Virus record (IMG/VR): IMGVR_UViG_3300040796_000034
Coordinates: 62,001-126,000 of that record
Length of the DNA: 64,000 nt
Origin: a virus
Strand: one strand, 5' to 3'
Of this stretch, positions 1-8,101 are shown piece after piece; positions within the stretch are counted from its first letter, which is position 1; each line of letters opens with the position of its first letter. The translations under genes and the position numbers were made by a program. The notes under the pieces are model-generated. The model worked only from the letters and a program-made list of their open reading frames with translations, was not told where the DNA came from and ran no database searches.

Positions 1-330
1 AAGGCTGTAGTGAATGTTAATAGTGTTGGTATTATTTAAAGACCTATTACTAAAACTACTACTAACTCTAAAGACTTTTAATAAAGGAAAATCTGAATTA
101 GATAGACTGTAAGCATCGTAAAATTTAACAGTTCGTACAATTTTATCTCCTAAAGAGTATCCATGTTTTTTAGCTGAGGTAAGGTACATCCGATTAAGGG
201 TGTCATACAGATATAGACCAAGACTTTCTACTGTATTGTCTTTATGAAAGACTGTATCAGACTCAAGAAAACCTCGACCATCTGTACTATCTTTCACTAT
301 TAACTGATTAAGTCTGTCGTTTGGTATCAT
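1..330 (-). CDS. Partial structural protein, C-terminus off the window
   Basis: Open frame from an ATG at 330 to the left edge (110 codons, no stop), beginning MIPNDRLNQLIVKDSTDGRG. Its start overlaps the end of the upstream gpG-like gene by 23 bases, as is usual in this block. Its place directly after a gpG-like tail-completion gene is where a tail terminator or minor tail protein often sits, but I recognise no motif, so the role is positional inference only. Confidence 0.65.
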   Translation of the reverse strand, partial: MIPNDRLNQLIVKDSTDGRGFLESDTVFHKDNTVESLGLYLYDTLNRMYLTSAKKHGYSLGDKIVRTVKFYDAYSLSNSDFPLLKVFRVSSSFSNRSLNNTNTINIHYSL

Positions 331-910
331 TCTTTTTAGTCTTTTTCTTCTTACCTTTATCTTTTTCAGCTTTCTCGTCTTCTAATATCTGCATCTCTAC
401 TTCAGGAACATACTCAGTTTCCATGTATTCTCTGCCTTTCATAAAGTAAGTCATTAAATACAACGCTACCTTTTCTGATAATTCATCGTGTATAAACATA
501 AATCTACGTCTTGGTACACCTCTACCAGGTTCACCATACTGATGACTGTCAGCATAAGGGACAAGTGTTACATACTCAAAAGAATCGTTCTGTATCCTAA
601 AATAAGATTCCTGGTTATCTACGAGTAAAGACCTGTACAATCTACCAGTATCTTTTAGAATCTGTTTACCTTGTCTTCTAGGATTCCTTTGTAAAGTTAC
701 TTCAGAAAGGGGTTCCCAGTATTCTCCACCATAGACTATACCTCCACTTTCTACTGAAGGCGCTGTCCTAAACCTTATTTCAAAATCTTCTTTAACTATG
801 TTTTTTAAACCAATCTCTACTTCATAAAGGTTAGCTCTACGATTACCTACAGCTTCTACAAACTCATTGTAGCCTAAATATGCGGTTAAATCTATTTCAA
901 GTTTAGCCAT
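308..910 (-). CDS. Mu gpG-like virion morphogenesis / tail completion protein
   Basis: 200 residues. The central part matches the gpG-type pattern (phage virion morphogenesis family): GGEYWEPLSEVTLQ at about residues 61-74, then ILKDTGRLYRSL at 84-95, then a tract around HQYGEPGRGVPRRRFM where the family has its conserved Gly-x-Pro-x-Arg-x-Phe region. Such proteins act at the head-tail junction or tail end during assembly. The C-terminal 25 residues are almost all Lys/Glu/Asp and probably disordered. It lies downstream of a gp36-like connector gene, which fits the Mu-like order. Confidence 0.72.
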   Translation of the reverse strand: MAKLEIDLTAYLGYNEFVEAVGNRRANLYEVEIGLKNIVKEDFEIRFRTAPSVESGGIVYGGEYWEPLSEVTLQRNPRRQGKQILKDTGRLYRSLLVDNQESYFRIQNDSFEYVTLVPYADSHQYGEPGRGVPRRRFMFIHDELSEKVALYLMTYFMKGREYMETEYVPEVEMQILEDEKAEKDKGKKKKTKKNDTKRQT

Positions 911-911
911 A

Positions 912-1778
912 TTAACAAGGGCTTATTGTAATTTGTCCACATTCAATTACATATTGTTCATCTAAGGAATTATCTACAATTAATTCGTAGTTAAATTTCC
1001 TATCAATAGATGATTGTGGGAAAAGACTCATATCAGAAGTCCTTAATTGAATTTGATAAATCAACTCTTTCTTATTATCTTCAAGTAGAGTTTCACTACG
1101 AAGAATAATTGAATTATCTCGATATCTTGTAGATTTATCTATTACTAAGTTGTTTCCATCAAATACTTTGAAAAGAATAGCTGTACCGATTTGAGATATC
1201 TGTTTCCCATATAAATAAAAGTCAATAGCATAGTTGTTAAGTCTTTTAAGTTTTTGATTCTTAAAAGCTTTGTCGCCTAACATTAAGTCACCGCTTGGGG
1301 GTGTAGTCATCATGTATCGTTGTACAGGATTTACTACAAAATGAGACTCATCAATCCCTATTTCACTACCTATATTTCTTATGTAATTTGTCTTTGCAAA
1401 GGTATTACATGAATCAATATAGGCAGACATTTCTAAACTTCTTTCTTTATTTGGGCTAACATCTATATCAAAGGTTTCTAAATATGTTGAAGCTTTCATA
1501 GACCTTTCATAATACACTTTTGAAAGCATATTACTTATATCTGTTTTAGCTGAAACATATAAAGCACTTGATTTATTTGGAACTACTGAAACACTAAAAC
1601 TATCAAGATAACTTTTTGCCGTCGCACTACGCTCAAAGAATACATCAGACATTACTGTATTAGCAGAATCCAATACAGCTTTATTAGATAAACTCCTTTC
1701 AAAAAAGAGAAGAGCATTGTCTAGTTGAATGTTTGAAGTATCTAAATAGGTCGTACATTGTAAGTTATATGTAGTCAT
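912..1778 (-). CDS. Tail/structural protein with internal repeats
   Basis: 288 residues, product not recognised. The N-terminal 140 residues are built from about four repeats of roughly 40 residues. Each has an aromatic-Glu-Arg-Ser core (FFERS, FFERS, YYERS), then a YLDS/YLET-type segment and PNK. The last 150 residues form a separate beta-rich part. One base separates it from each neighbour. Repeated N-terminal modules with a C-terminal globular part suggest a fibre or decoration protein, which is inference from architecture and position. Confidence 0.6.
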   Translation of the reverse strand: MTTYNLQCTTYLDTSNIQLDNALLFFERSLSNKAVLDSANTVMSDVFFERSATAKSYLDSFSVSVVPNKSSALYVSAKTDISNMLSKVYYERSMKASTYLETFDIDVSPNKERSLEMSAYIDSCNTFAKTNYIRNIGSEIGIDESHFVVNPVQRYMMTTPPSGDLMLGDKAFKNQKLKRLNNYAIDFYLYGKQISQIGTAILFKVFDGNNLVIDKSTRYRDNSIILRSETLLEDNKKELIYQIQLRTSDMSLFPQSSIDRKFNYELIVDNSLDEQYVIECGQITISPC

Positions 1779-1779
1779 G

Positions 1780-2631
1780 TTATTCAGAAATAGTTATAGA
1801 ATTAATACCGATTTTAAGTTTGTCATCTTCAAATAAGACTACACTTTTACTACTATCAAAATTATTTGCATAGAGTAAAGAAGTCATACCTGTTGCGGTT
1901 TTATAAATCGCGTAAGACTTTGCTTGTGGCCAATCAGCGGTAGCTTTTTCAAAAATAAGCACCAGTAAGTTCACTGCATTACGACCTGTAACTGACCAAT
2001 TTGAGCCATCACAAGGGATTGGTAAACGTAAGTAACCGGGTGCTGTAGTAACGTCAAATTCTTTAATGTCTCCAGTTGTCGGAGTATTTGTATTAACTAA
2101 ATCACTACCTAATGCTAAAAATACTTGAGAAGGTGTTTCAAAAATCTCAGAACGTAATAGTTTTAACTGAGAGTTTGCTAAATAATCACTTTTTTTACTC
2201 AGAGTATTGTCTGATTTAGTTTCAGAAATAACTAACTTACCGGGTGGGATATTAAAGTTATCACCAACTCCAATAGAGCGAGCTAAATCAATGTGACCAT
2301 AGTAAAGAATATTACCTGCTGTAGAAGCATCAAAAATACCAAAAGCTACAACACTTGGATAAATTTCTAAAGCATCGTTGAAGGTTATATCTTGCTGATT
2401 ATGGATTTGCCTATTACTAGGTTCACTCCAATATGCTGTACCCAATGGATACGCTACTCTAGCATATCCTGTAGTACCAGGAATTTCTGTAAAATTACTT
2501 CCATCTGTTGCGGGTAAAGTGCTAGATAAGGCTATGAAAACATTACCAGCGGTGTTAGGTAAGGATACTACGTCTCCAGTTAAGAAGCTAAGTAAGTTAC
2601 CTGCTAAAATTGTTGATTTACGGTCTGCCAT
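1780..2631 (-). CDS. Duplicated beta-domain phage tail/fibre-type protein
   Basis: 283 residues made of two copies of one domain (about 1-140 and 141-283). Copy 1 carries NVFIALSSTLPA, GYARVAYP, then FGIFDA and the LYYGH turn. Copy 2 carries QVFLALGSDLV, GYLRLPIP, then YAIYKTA and LLYANN. This pattern (short beta strand 'ALS', Tyr-x-Arg, Trp, 'FDA', Gly-Asn-x-Leu) is common in small phage structural proteins usually annotated as tail-fibre-like. The two copies have diverged considerably. Gene borders are tight on both sides. Confidence 0.62.
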   Translation of the reverse strand: MADRKSTILAGNLLSFLTGDVVSLPNTAGNVFIALSSTLPATDGSNFTEIPGTTGYARVAYPLGTAYWSEPSNRQIHNQQDITFNDALEIYPSVVAFGIFDASTAGNILYYGHIDLARSIGVGDNFNIPPGKLVISETKSDNTLSKKSDYLANSQLKLLRSEIFETPSQVFLALGSDLVNTNTPTTGDIKEFDVTTAPGYLRLPIPCDGSNWSVTGRNAVNLLVLIFEKATADWPQAKSYAIYKTATGMTSLLYANNFDSSKSVVLFEDDKLKIGINSITISE

Positions 2632-2634
2632 ATT

Positions 2635-3126
2635 TTATATGTATCTTTTGTATTTGTTATAAATCTGTGTGTATCCAGGTGACATATCTGTTTTATGTTG
2701 AATTTTCTGCCCCTCTTTAAGTAACTCTACTTCTTTTTCTTGAATATCATAAAACATTAAGTCTTGATTACTTGTAAACTCTGTAGGTATGTCAACTAAT
2801 GAAATAGATTGATAGTAGTCAAACAGACCTTCTCTATGTTCATTATAGCAATTAATCCAAATACATCTATCTTTAGGTATCTTGTATTGAGATAGAACTT
2901 TAGTGATTAATAAATACCTTCCATTAGTTATATCAGAACCTTTATGGTCGTCTAAATCTTTTACCGTTACAAGCCAGTAGTGATATGGTATCCATCTGAA
3001 ATAGTAATCTTTAAGGTCTTCATCTCTTACGGGGCTGTAGATGTTTAAAATACATTTACTATCATCGTTTGACCATTCAAATACATGGTCTTTGGGTTGG
3101 TTATAAAGCTTTAGAATCGGTTCCAT
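2635..3126 (-). CDS. Hypothetical structural-block protein
   Basis: 163 residues, not recognised. Rich in Tyr, Trp and Asp (for example YYFRWIPYHYWLVTVKDL around residue 41) with three Cys and no membrane segment. It lies between the basic 102-residue protein and the duplicated beta-domain protein, with gaps of 3-5 bases, so it is almost certainly cotranscribed and translated. A minor head or tail role is inferred from position only. Confidence 0.55.
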   Translation of the reverse strand: MEPILKLYNQPKDHVFEWSNDDSKCILNIYSPVRDEDLKDYYFRWIPYHYWLVTVKDLDDHKGSDITNGRYLLITKVLSQYKIPKDRCIWINCYNEHREGLFDYYQSISLVDIPTEFTSNQDLMFYDIQEKEVELLKEGQKIQHKTDMSPGYTQIYNKYKRYI

Positions 3127-3131
3127 AATTG

Positions 3132-3440
3132 TTAATCTTTCAAATATTTACCAATACGAGCTTTGTAAACTTCTTTTTCTCTACCTAATTCTGTATGACT
3201 GTTAGGTGTTACTTCTGGCGCTAAATCACTTCTATCAAAACCTTTTTGACTTCTATCAAACGGGCTTACAGGTCTAGTTATCGGACCTAGCGTATTACTA
3301 GGAGATAAGTTATTAGCCTCTCTAGCCATTTTATATTTCATAGTCTCTAAACTACGTTCTTTCTCTTTACGTTCTCTAATCTCTTCGCTGAAGGGGTTTA
3401 GTCTTAAACTTTGTCTTACGGGAAATCTTGGTTGCATCAT
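3132..3440 (-). CDS. Small charged hypothetical protein
   Basis: 102 residues, not recognised. Starts ATG-ATG at 3440/3437. The middle (EEIRERKEKERSLETMKYKMAREANN, about 19-44) is strongly predicted helix with alternating charges. The first 65 bases overlap the C-terminal coding part of the preceding small membrane protein in another frame, an unusually long overlap for this block. A later start would remove the overlap, but I see no alternative ATG near it. Confidence 0.5.
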   Translation of the reverse strand: MMQPRFPVRQSLRLNPFSEEIRERKEKERSLETMKYKMAREANNLSPSNTLGPITRPVSPFDRSQKGFDRSDLAPEVTPNSHTELGREKEVYKARIGKYLKD

Positions 3441-3609
3441 ATTTATTTCTCTTCCTATTTTTGTAAGCAGTATAACCTGCCATACTTAAACCGCCTAATG
3501 TAGCAATACCGAGTCCAACCCTGTAGTCAAATTTCCTACGACCTTTTATACCGTCATAAGCATAAGGGATTGTTCTTGCATCGCCCGCTACATCTATGTA
3601 TTTAGCCAT
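3376..3609 (-). CDS. Small single-span membrane protein with basic tail
   Basis: 77 residues from the ATG at 3609, which gives an ATGGCTAA overlap with the upstream stop. An ATG at 3624 is possible but would overlap more. One Gly-rich hydrophobic segment (VGLGIATLGGLSMAGYTA) is followed at once by NRKRNK and further Lys/Arg residues. The same layout recurs in other proteins of this block. Function unknown. Confidence 0.5.
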   Translation of the reverse strand: MAKYIDVAGDARTIPYAYDGIKGRRKFDYRVGLGIATLGGLSMAGYTAYKNRKRNKYDATKISRKTKFKTKPLQRRD

Positions 3610-4219
3610 TACTAATCTCGGCATTCATTGGTCTATTTCTTCCACCTCGTTTAGGCTCATCTTCAAAGTTGATACCTAATTTATCGAGAGTGTCTTTACC
3701 CATTCTACCAATCATTACAGTTGAAGGAGTTAATAAATCTCGTCTTCTGTTTCTCATAGGAGTGTGAATAAGTATTAATGGATGAGCTTCTGTAGAACCT
3801 TCTTCTCTATTATAAGAGACTCCAGGGATATAGATGTTTGTGCCTACGAAATAAGCCTTAAGCTCTTCTCTAGCCCGCTGTAACATCGTTCCACCGTATC
3901 CACTGTCTCCACCTAGTGAAGGTACAAGAGAGGTATCATACAGGGATATTGCTAACTCAGCTAATACAAACTTTTCTACAATATCTTTAAGTACAACCTT
4001 ATCTCTCTCATCTACAGGTAATACATAAAGAGTCCCAAAGTAAACGTCAATCTTATGTTCAACTTGATGAACAATATCTTCAACTAACTCAGGGTCTATA
4101 GTTTGACTTATAACTCCCGTCTCGTCTAAAGGTATTAATGCAGATTGAAATACGTTAGCTCTCCTACCTATTTTACGATTAAGAGATGTGAAGGATGTGT
4201 ACCTAAATTCTTTATCCAT
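3602..4219 (-). CDS. Mu gp36-like (DUF1320-type) head-tail connector
   Basis: About 205 residues from the ATG at 4219 (ATG at 4234 also possible). The region from LVEDIVHQVEHKIDVYFGTLYVLP through LAELAISLYDTS to LQRAREELKAYFVG follows the gp36/DUF1320 pattern: an acidic helix, an aromatic-rich turn with Pro, a long helix and a C-terminal 'A..EL' helix. Such proteins bridge the portal ring and tail. It sits between the capsid genes and the gpG-like gene, the expected slot. Divergent, so the assignment is moderate. Confidence 0.55.
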   Translation of the reverse strand: MDKEFRYTSFTSLNRKIGRRANVFQSALIPLDETGVISQTIDPELVEDIVHQVEHKIDVYFGTLYVLPVDERDKVVLKDIVEKFVLAELAISLYDTSLVPSLGGDSGYGGTMLQRAREELKAYFVGTNIYIPGVSYNREEGSTEAHPLILIHTPMRNRRRDLLTPSTVMIGRMGKDTLDKLGINFEDEPKRGGRNRPMNAEISNG

Positions 4220-4223
4220 AACT

Positions 4224-4475
4224 CTATTTAGCAAATTTGCGTAATGTACTAATCCATCCTCTAATCTCTCTTGATGTAGAAGCTCCTGTAGATACGGTAT
4301 CTTTAGCCAGTCTAGCTCTGTGATAGCTTCCTACATTTTCAATATCGTCTTTATTGCTTGGTTTACTGGGGCCAGAAGGACCGGGCTTAACTCGTTCTTT
4401 TGTATTCTTCCGTCTTAGACCGTGAAAGCCTTTGTCTTTTTGTTCTTTGGCAAAGTTTACAAATCTTCTAGGCAT
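4224..4475 (-). CDS. Small basic hypothetical protein
   Basis: 83 residues, start ATG at 4475 within an ATGCCTAG overlap with the upstream stop. Lys/Arg/Ser-rich with a PGPSGPSKPSNKDD linker in the middle, probably largely disordered. No motif recognised. Could be an internal virion or assembly protein given its neighbours, but nothing in the sequence shows it. Confidence 0.5.
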   Translation of the reverse strand: MPRRFVNFAKEQKDKGFHGLRRKNTKERVKPGPSGPSKPSNKDDIENVGSYHRARLAKDTVSTGASTSREIRGWISTLRKFAK

Positions 4476-4815
4476 CAAAATTAGTCCTCCCTGGTAAACC
4501 GGATGGCGTACTTAAAAGTTTCTTTTCTTTTTTCAGTTTATCTTTAATCTCATCTTTATTCATTGCCATATTCATTAAGTTAAGGTACTCATCGTTAATT
4601 TTAAAGCGCTCTCTAAGTATTTCTAATACACCTAAGCCTGTACCTCCAATAATGGCAAAAAGAGCTTGAAAAGATTCTTGAGTAACTACACCATCATCTA
4701 AATAGTCGTAATAAATATTTAAACAAGGTGTAGAAACTGAAATAAGAAAAGTAAGACTTACTACATAGAATAAAGGTGTTGTAAAAAAATTCTTTGTATC
4801 TTTATTTTTGCTCAT
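4468..4815 (-). CDS. Two-span membrane protein (holin-like in shape)
   Basis: 115 residues with two hydrophobic segments, about 11-30 (FFTTPLFYVVSLTFLISVST) and 48-64 (ALFAIIGGTGLGVLEIL), separated by a short acidic loop and followed by a Lys-rich tail. This hairpin topology with a charged C-terminus resembles small phage holins. It lies among head-tail genes rather than next to a recognisable endolysin, so a virion membrane role is equally possible. Confidence 0.5.
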   Translation of the reverse strand: MSKNKDTKNFFTTPLFYVVSLTFLISVSTPCLNIYYDYLDDGVVTQESFQALFAIIGGTGLGVLEILRERFKINDEYLNLMNMAMNKDEIKDKLKKEKKLLSTPSGLPGRTNFDA

Positions 4816-5179
4816 ACCTAATAACTCCTCGTTCTACAGTTAGCAAAGCAGTGTCAGGGAATGTTACTAATATTTCATAATCTATTTTAAGATTATAACT
4901 ATCAGGTATTCCCGTAATTTCTAAAGTGTCGATTAATGTTTCAAACTGAATTTTATTAGTATCAGAGTATATTTCAATTAACGGTTTTGTTAAAGAAAAT
5001 ACTGGTGTACTGTAATTATGTGAAAGAATGATTTGACAAGTGCTTCCCAGTAGAGTAGAGCTATCTAATACATTCTCTCTTTCCAAGATGACACCTACAG
5101 GTAAATCATCTCCTTCATACAAGACACTGCCTTTAAATTTGTTCTCTAACCACCTTTTATAGACATTAACTTTTAGCAT
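4802..5179 (-). CDS. Hypothetical beta-rich structural-block protein
   Basis: 125 residues, not recognised. Alternating hydrophobic/polar strands throughout (VGVILERENVLD, CQIILSHNYSTPVF, LKIDYEILVTFPDTALLTVERG), no cysteine cluster or membrane segment. Overlaps both neighbours by a few bases, typical of cotranslated phage head-tail genes. Confidence 0.5.
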   Translation of the reverse strand: MLKVNVYKRWLENKFKGSVLYEGDDLPVGVILERENVLDSSTLLGSTCQIILSHNYSTPVFSLTKPLIEIYSDTNKIQFETLIDTLEITGIPDSYNLKIDYEILVTFPDTALLTVERGVIRYEQK

Positions 5180-5586
5180 ATAAAATCCTCTTGTATCGTT
5201 TTACTGTAATTAATTCTTTTAGAAATATCTTTAAAATCTAAGACTAAATTAATTTGATAACTACGTTCAGTTCGATACGTTAAAAGCTTGTCTATAAAAG
5301 CTGTCTCTACATTTATCTGAGGTATGTAAATCTGAAACTCTACAACAGCATACATCCTTTTAAAAAAGAATATGACTGAAGTATCTATTTCAGAATCTAG
5401 TTCAAATAAGGTAATCCCACTAAGTTTATCAATAATCGTACCATTAAAAGTAAGACTAGAGAAATCAAAACTGTTGTTATTATCTTCTATCTTAAATTTT
5501 AAAGATATATTGTCTTCAAAGTTGAGTTTTTTATACTCGATATCTAATGCTAAAGGATTAGTTAGACTTAGTTGATTCTGTTTCAT
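5173..5586 (-). CDS. Hypothetical beta-rich structural-block protein
   Basis: 137 residues from the ATG at 5586 (an upstream TTG at 5592 is possible). Not recognised. Composition and strand pattern resemble the following 125-residue protein (short beta strands such as ISLKFKIEDN and ILFELDSEI analogues, no Cys cluster), so the two may be distant relatives or partners. Overlaps the upstream gene by 29 bases. Confidence 0.48.
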   Translation of the reverse strand: MKQNQLSLTNPLALDIEYKKLNFEDNISLKFKIEDNNNSFDFSSLTFNGTIIDKLSGITLFELDSEIDTSVIFFFKRMYAVVEFQIYIPQINVETAFIDKLLTYRTERSYQINLVLDFKDISKRINYSKTIQEDFIC

Positions 5587-6034
5587 TCTCAATCACATAA
5601 CCTAGTTTAGTGTAGTCTTTCTCAGGTTTTACAAGACTATTAAAAGACTTCCAATCTTTAAAAGGTCTCTTTTCTAAAATAATATTAATCTTTTTAAGAG
5701 TAAAATCTTGAGAATCTAACATTTCCTTTTTTTCTAAAGTGTTTAAATTCTTCTTATTAACAATAGTTACTTTAGAAGTATCAAAAACCTCTTGGTTAAT
5801 AGGGAGACGACCTTTAGTCTCTTCACCTATTTGCGTATCAATTAATCTTTCACGGTCTAAACTATTATCAATCTTTTCATAAACAGGTGTTTGATTATCG
5901 TTTAATTTAATAATATCAGCACTGTGTTTATCTAAAAGTTCTTGTGATAGTTCCCCTTCTTTATAAGGAGTCTGTGAAGGGTAGTAAATGTTTCCAAATC
6001 TATCCCATATTGTCTTTTTTAGTAAATATTGCAT
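5558..6034 (-). CDS. Post-capsid protein with helix-hairpin-helix-like C-terminus
   Basis: 158 residues. The C-terminal third (LEKKEMLDSQDFTLKKINIILEKRPF, then the KDWKSFNSLV helix) resembles the short helix-hairpin-helix seen in small proteins encoded just after major capsid genes. The N-terminus has an aromatic patch (RFGNIYYPSQTPY). It starts 6 bases after the capsid gene. The likely role is head completion or capsid-connector adaptation, by position and weak motif similarity. Confidence 0.45.
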   Translation of the reverse strand: MQYLLKKTIWDRFGNIYYPSQTPYKEGELSQELLDKHSADIIKLNDNQTPVYEKIDNSLDRERLIDTQIGEETKGRLPINQEVFDTSKVTIVNKKNLNTLEKKEMLDSQDFTLKKINIILEKRPFKDWKSFNSLVKPEKDYTKLGYVIENETESTKSN

Positions 6035-6040
6035 ACTAAT

Positions 6041-7219
6041 CTAGTTAACCTGGTGTGTAAAGAAATACTTAGGATTTAATGCAATTGGTAAGAATGTACT
6101 AATTACGGATACTAAATCCATTGGAGGACTTTGTTTCTTTTCTTCAATGTGTACATAAAAACCCGTCTTAGGTTCTGGGATTCTATCTCCACCAGTTACA
6201 ACAACCTTACTAGATTCAAGTACGGGGCCGATAGCAGATAAGCCCATACCTTTTCTTGCAAAAGAGTATTTGTTATTAGGATAGAAACGAGTTGGTATTT
6301 CTTCACCCTTCTCATTTTCTTCATAATACTTATAATCTATTGTTTGGATTGGTGGAATACCTCTAATCTGAAGCATCTTATCTAACACTTCTGGAGATAC
6401 TGTACCGACTTGAGCAACTGTTAAACTCGATGCCGCATCCTTGGTACTCTTTTGTTGTAAAAGTTTTAAATACAAGTCTCTACTCATAATCACAGCATCA
6501 GGAGGGAATCCGTTAGTGTCAATGTAAGTGTTTACATCTTCAAACAAATTCTGAAGTCCGTTAGCGTTTTCTGTATCATCCCACTTATTTAGTGTAGGAG
6601 TGACTGTATTACCTGTAGCTACTAAAGCAGCCGGATAGTGATTATAGATTACGCCTGGTTTTTTCCAATCAATAGAAAGACGAGATTCTGTACGGTTATC
6701 TACATAATCTACTTGACATTTCTCTAATACTTGAAACTTAAGACTGTCTTGACGTACAATAACACCTTTAATTAGAGAGTCAACTGTACCGTAGATATAG
6801 GATGCTAGCTCATCCCTAGAACCTTTACGAATAATACTACCATCAGCAGCATAATCGTGAGTTACCGATAAACCTTTCCACTGTGCATCGTACATAGCAT
6901 CTCTCATTTCCCACTGTCTCTCTTCATCAAAGATAGTCCCTAGACCTATCTTGATTAATTGAGACCTAACTCGGTCAAGCTTACCGCTCATCGTTAATGG
7001 GATTTCAGCACCGTAAGCTACGATAGATGCAGCTTTGATAATACGTTCAGTAAGTAACTGTTGGAAATTCCTAGATTCAAAAGTCTTATTAGTGAAGTAA
7101 TCATCGATAATATTATCTCTTCGGTCTCGGTTTAAATACCAGACTAAAGTATCATCAGTGAGAACATCAACTGTACGAGACTCTTTTCTTGTTTCTAAGA
7201 AACTTTTAATAAAAGCCAT
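6041..7219 (-). CDS. Major capsid protein, lambda gpE-like family
   Basis: 392 residues. Shows the layout of the lambda-E-type capsid family: an N-terminal 'RKESRTVDVLTDD' arm, a repeated-Arg helix region, then TGNTVTPTLNKWDD followed by the NLFEDVNTYIDTNGFPP helix, VIMSRDLYLKLLQQ and a late beta strand VVVTGG. The sequence W-D-D, then the helix, then 'G-x-P-P-D-x-V-I-M-S' is the strongest family signature. Forms the head shell. Gene order (protease, acidic protein, decoration protein, then capsid) supports the call. Confidence 0.8.
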   Translation of the reverse strand: MAFIKSFLETRKESRTVDVLTDDTLVWYLNRDRRDNIIDDYFTNKTFESRNFQQLLTERIIKAASIVAYGAEIPLTMSGKLDRVRSQLIKIGLGTIFDEERQWEMRDAMYDAQWKGLSVTHDYAADGSIIRKGSRDELASYIYGTVDSLIKGVIVRQDSLKFQVLEKCQVDYVDNRTESRLSIDWKKPGVIYNHYPAALVATGNTVTPTLNKWDDTENANGLQNLFEDVNTYIDTNGFPPDAVIMSRDLYLKLLQQKSTKDAASSLTVAQVGTVSPEVLDKMLQIRGIPPIQTIDYKYYEENEKGEEIPTRFYPNNKYSFARKGMGLSAIGPVLESSKVVVTGGDRIPEPKTGFYVHIEEKKQSPPMDLVSVISTFLPIALNPKYFFTHQVN

Positions 7220-7257
7220 AGTTTGTTATTTTCTTATATTCTGTGAATTAATGAGAT

Positions 7258-8088
7258 TTAACCCCATTTAGTTTTTATTTCAATTAGGGGTAGATGCTTT
7301 TTAATAGTTGCATCATAGTGAGGTAGATGTCCTTTATAGACTTTACCTTGGTTACATCCTGCAAGATTAAGTGTAGGTTGATTTGTTAAGTCATAACTAT
7401 GAAAAGTTAAGCAAAAAATATTATCTACTTCAACTCCAATAGGCATTCCTATAGGAGCAGCTTCCGTAATAGTACCTGTCATTACAATTTCTTCAGTGTC
7501 TAAATCAATGTAGGATACTGTACCAATAGTTGCTGGCGCATTAATCGTAGCATTTCCCGCACCAAGACTACCTGTTAAGGTCATAGTCTCTTGGGTTACA
7601 CCATCTGTACTGTAAAAATAGATGTCATCTTCATAAGCAAAGAATGTGTACACCTCTGTTAAAGACGTATAGCGATTCAACTCATTAGCAAACATTACAG
7701 CGGCTTCCTGTACGGTACTTGCACCAGTAGGAGTATAACTGTAGGTAATACCTTTAACAGCTACAGAACCAATTGCAACGGAGCTTACAGTAATTACACC
7801 ATAAGGAGCTATGTGTTTAATAACATCTCCGTTAGTGAATACAAAAGGGTTTTCCACTTTAATGCGTACACCACTAGGAGCTACCGTTACAGTACCTCTT
7901 GGTAGGAATCTATTTTCTTCACCAATTTTCGCTACGAATGTACCTGCTGGCACTGTTCGTTTACCTTGTTTGTTTAAAGAAATCTTTTCGTTGGTGATGT
8001 GAAAAGAATAAGGTGTAGAAATATAATCAGGAAAGGCAAAAATAGCTTTATCCTGAGAATATGTAGGGTCTCTTAATACAAAACTCAT
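7258..8088 (-). CDS. Putative capsid decoration / head protein
   Basis: 276 residues, placed immediately upstream of the major capsid gene, where lambda-D-type decoration proteins are encoded. The sequence is beta-rich with a 'PAGTFVAKIGEENRFLPRGTV' segment and a Gly/Ala/Thr-rich middle (TGSLGAGNATINAPATIG). The C-terminal part has one Cys pair (residues about 233 and 250). I infer decoration function from position and fold character, without a decisive motif. Confidence 0.5.
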   Translation of the reverse strand: MSFVLRDPTYSQDKAIFAFPDYISTPYSFHITNEKISLNKQGKRTVPAGTFVAKIGEENRFLPRGTVTVAPSGVRIKVENPFVFTNGDVIKHIAPYGVITVSSVAIGSVAVKGITYSYTPTGASTVQEAAVMFANELNRYTSLTEVYTFFAYEDDIYFYSTDGVTQETMTLTGSLGAGNATINAPATIGTVSYIDLDTEEIVMTGTITEAAPIGMPIGVEVDNIFCLTFHSYDLTNQPTLNLAGCNQGKVYKGHLPHYDATIKKHLPLIEIKTKWG

Positions 8089-8101
8089 ATTTTATTTTTG
8101 T

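Noticed and set aside
4468-4815. Confident holin call
   Set aside because: Topology fits, but there is no endolysin nearby, and many proteins of this block have membrane spans.
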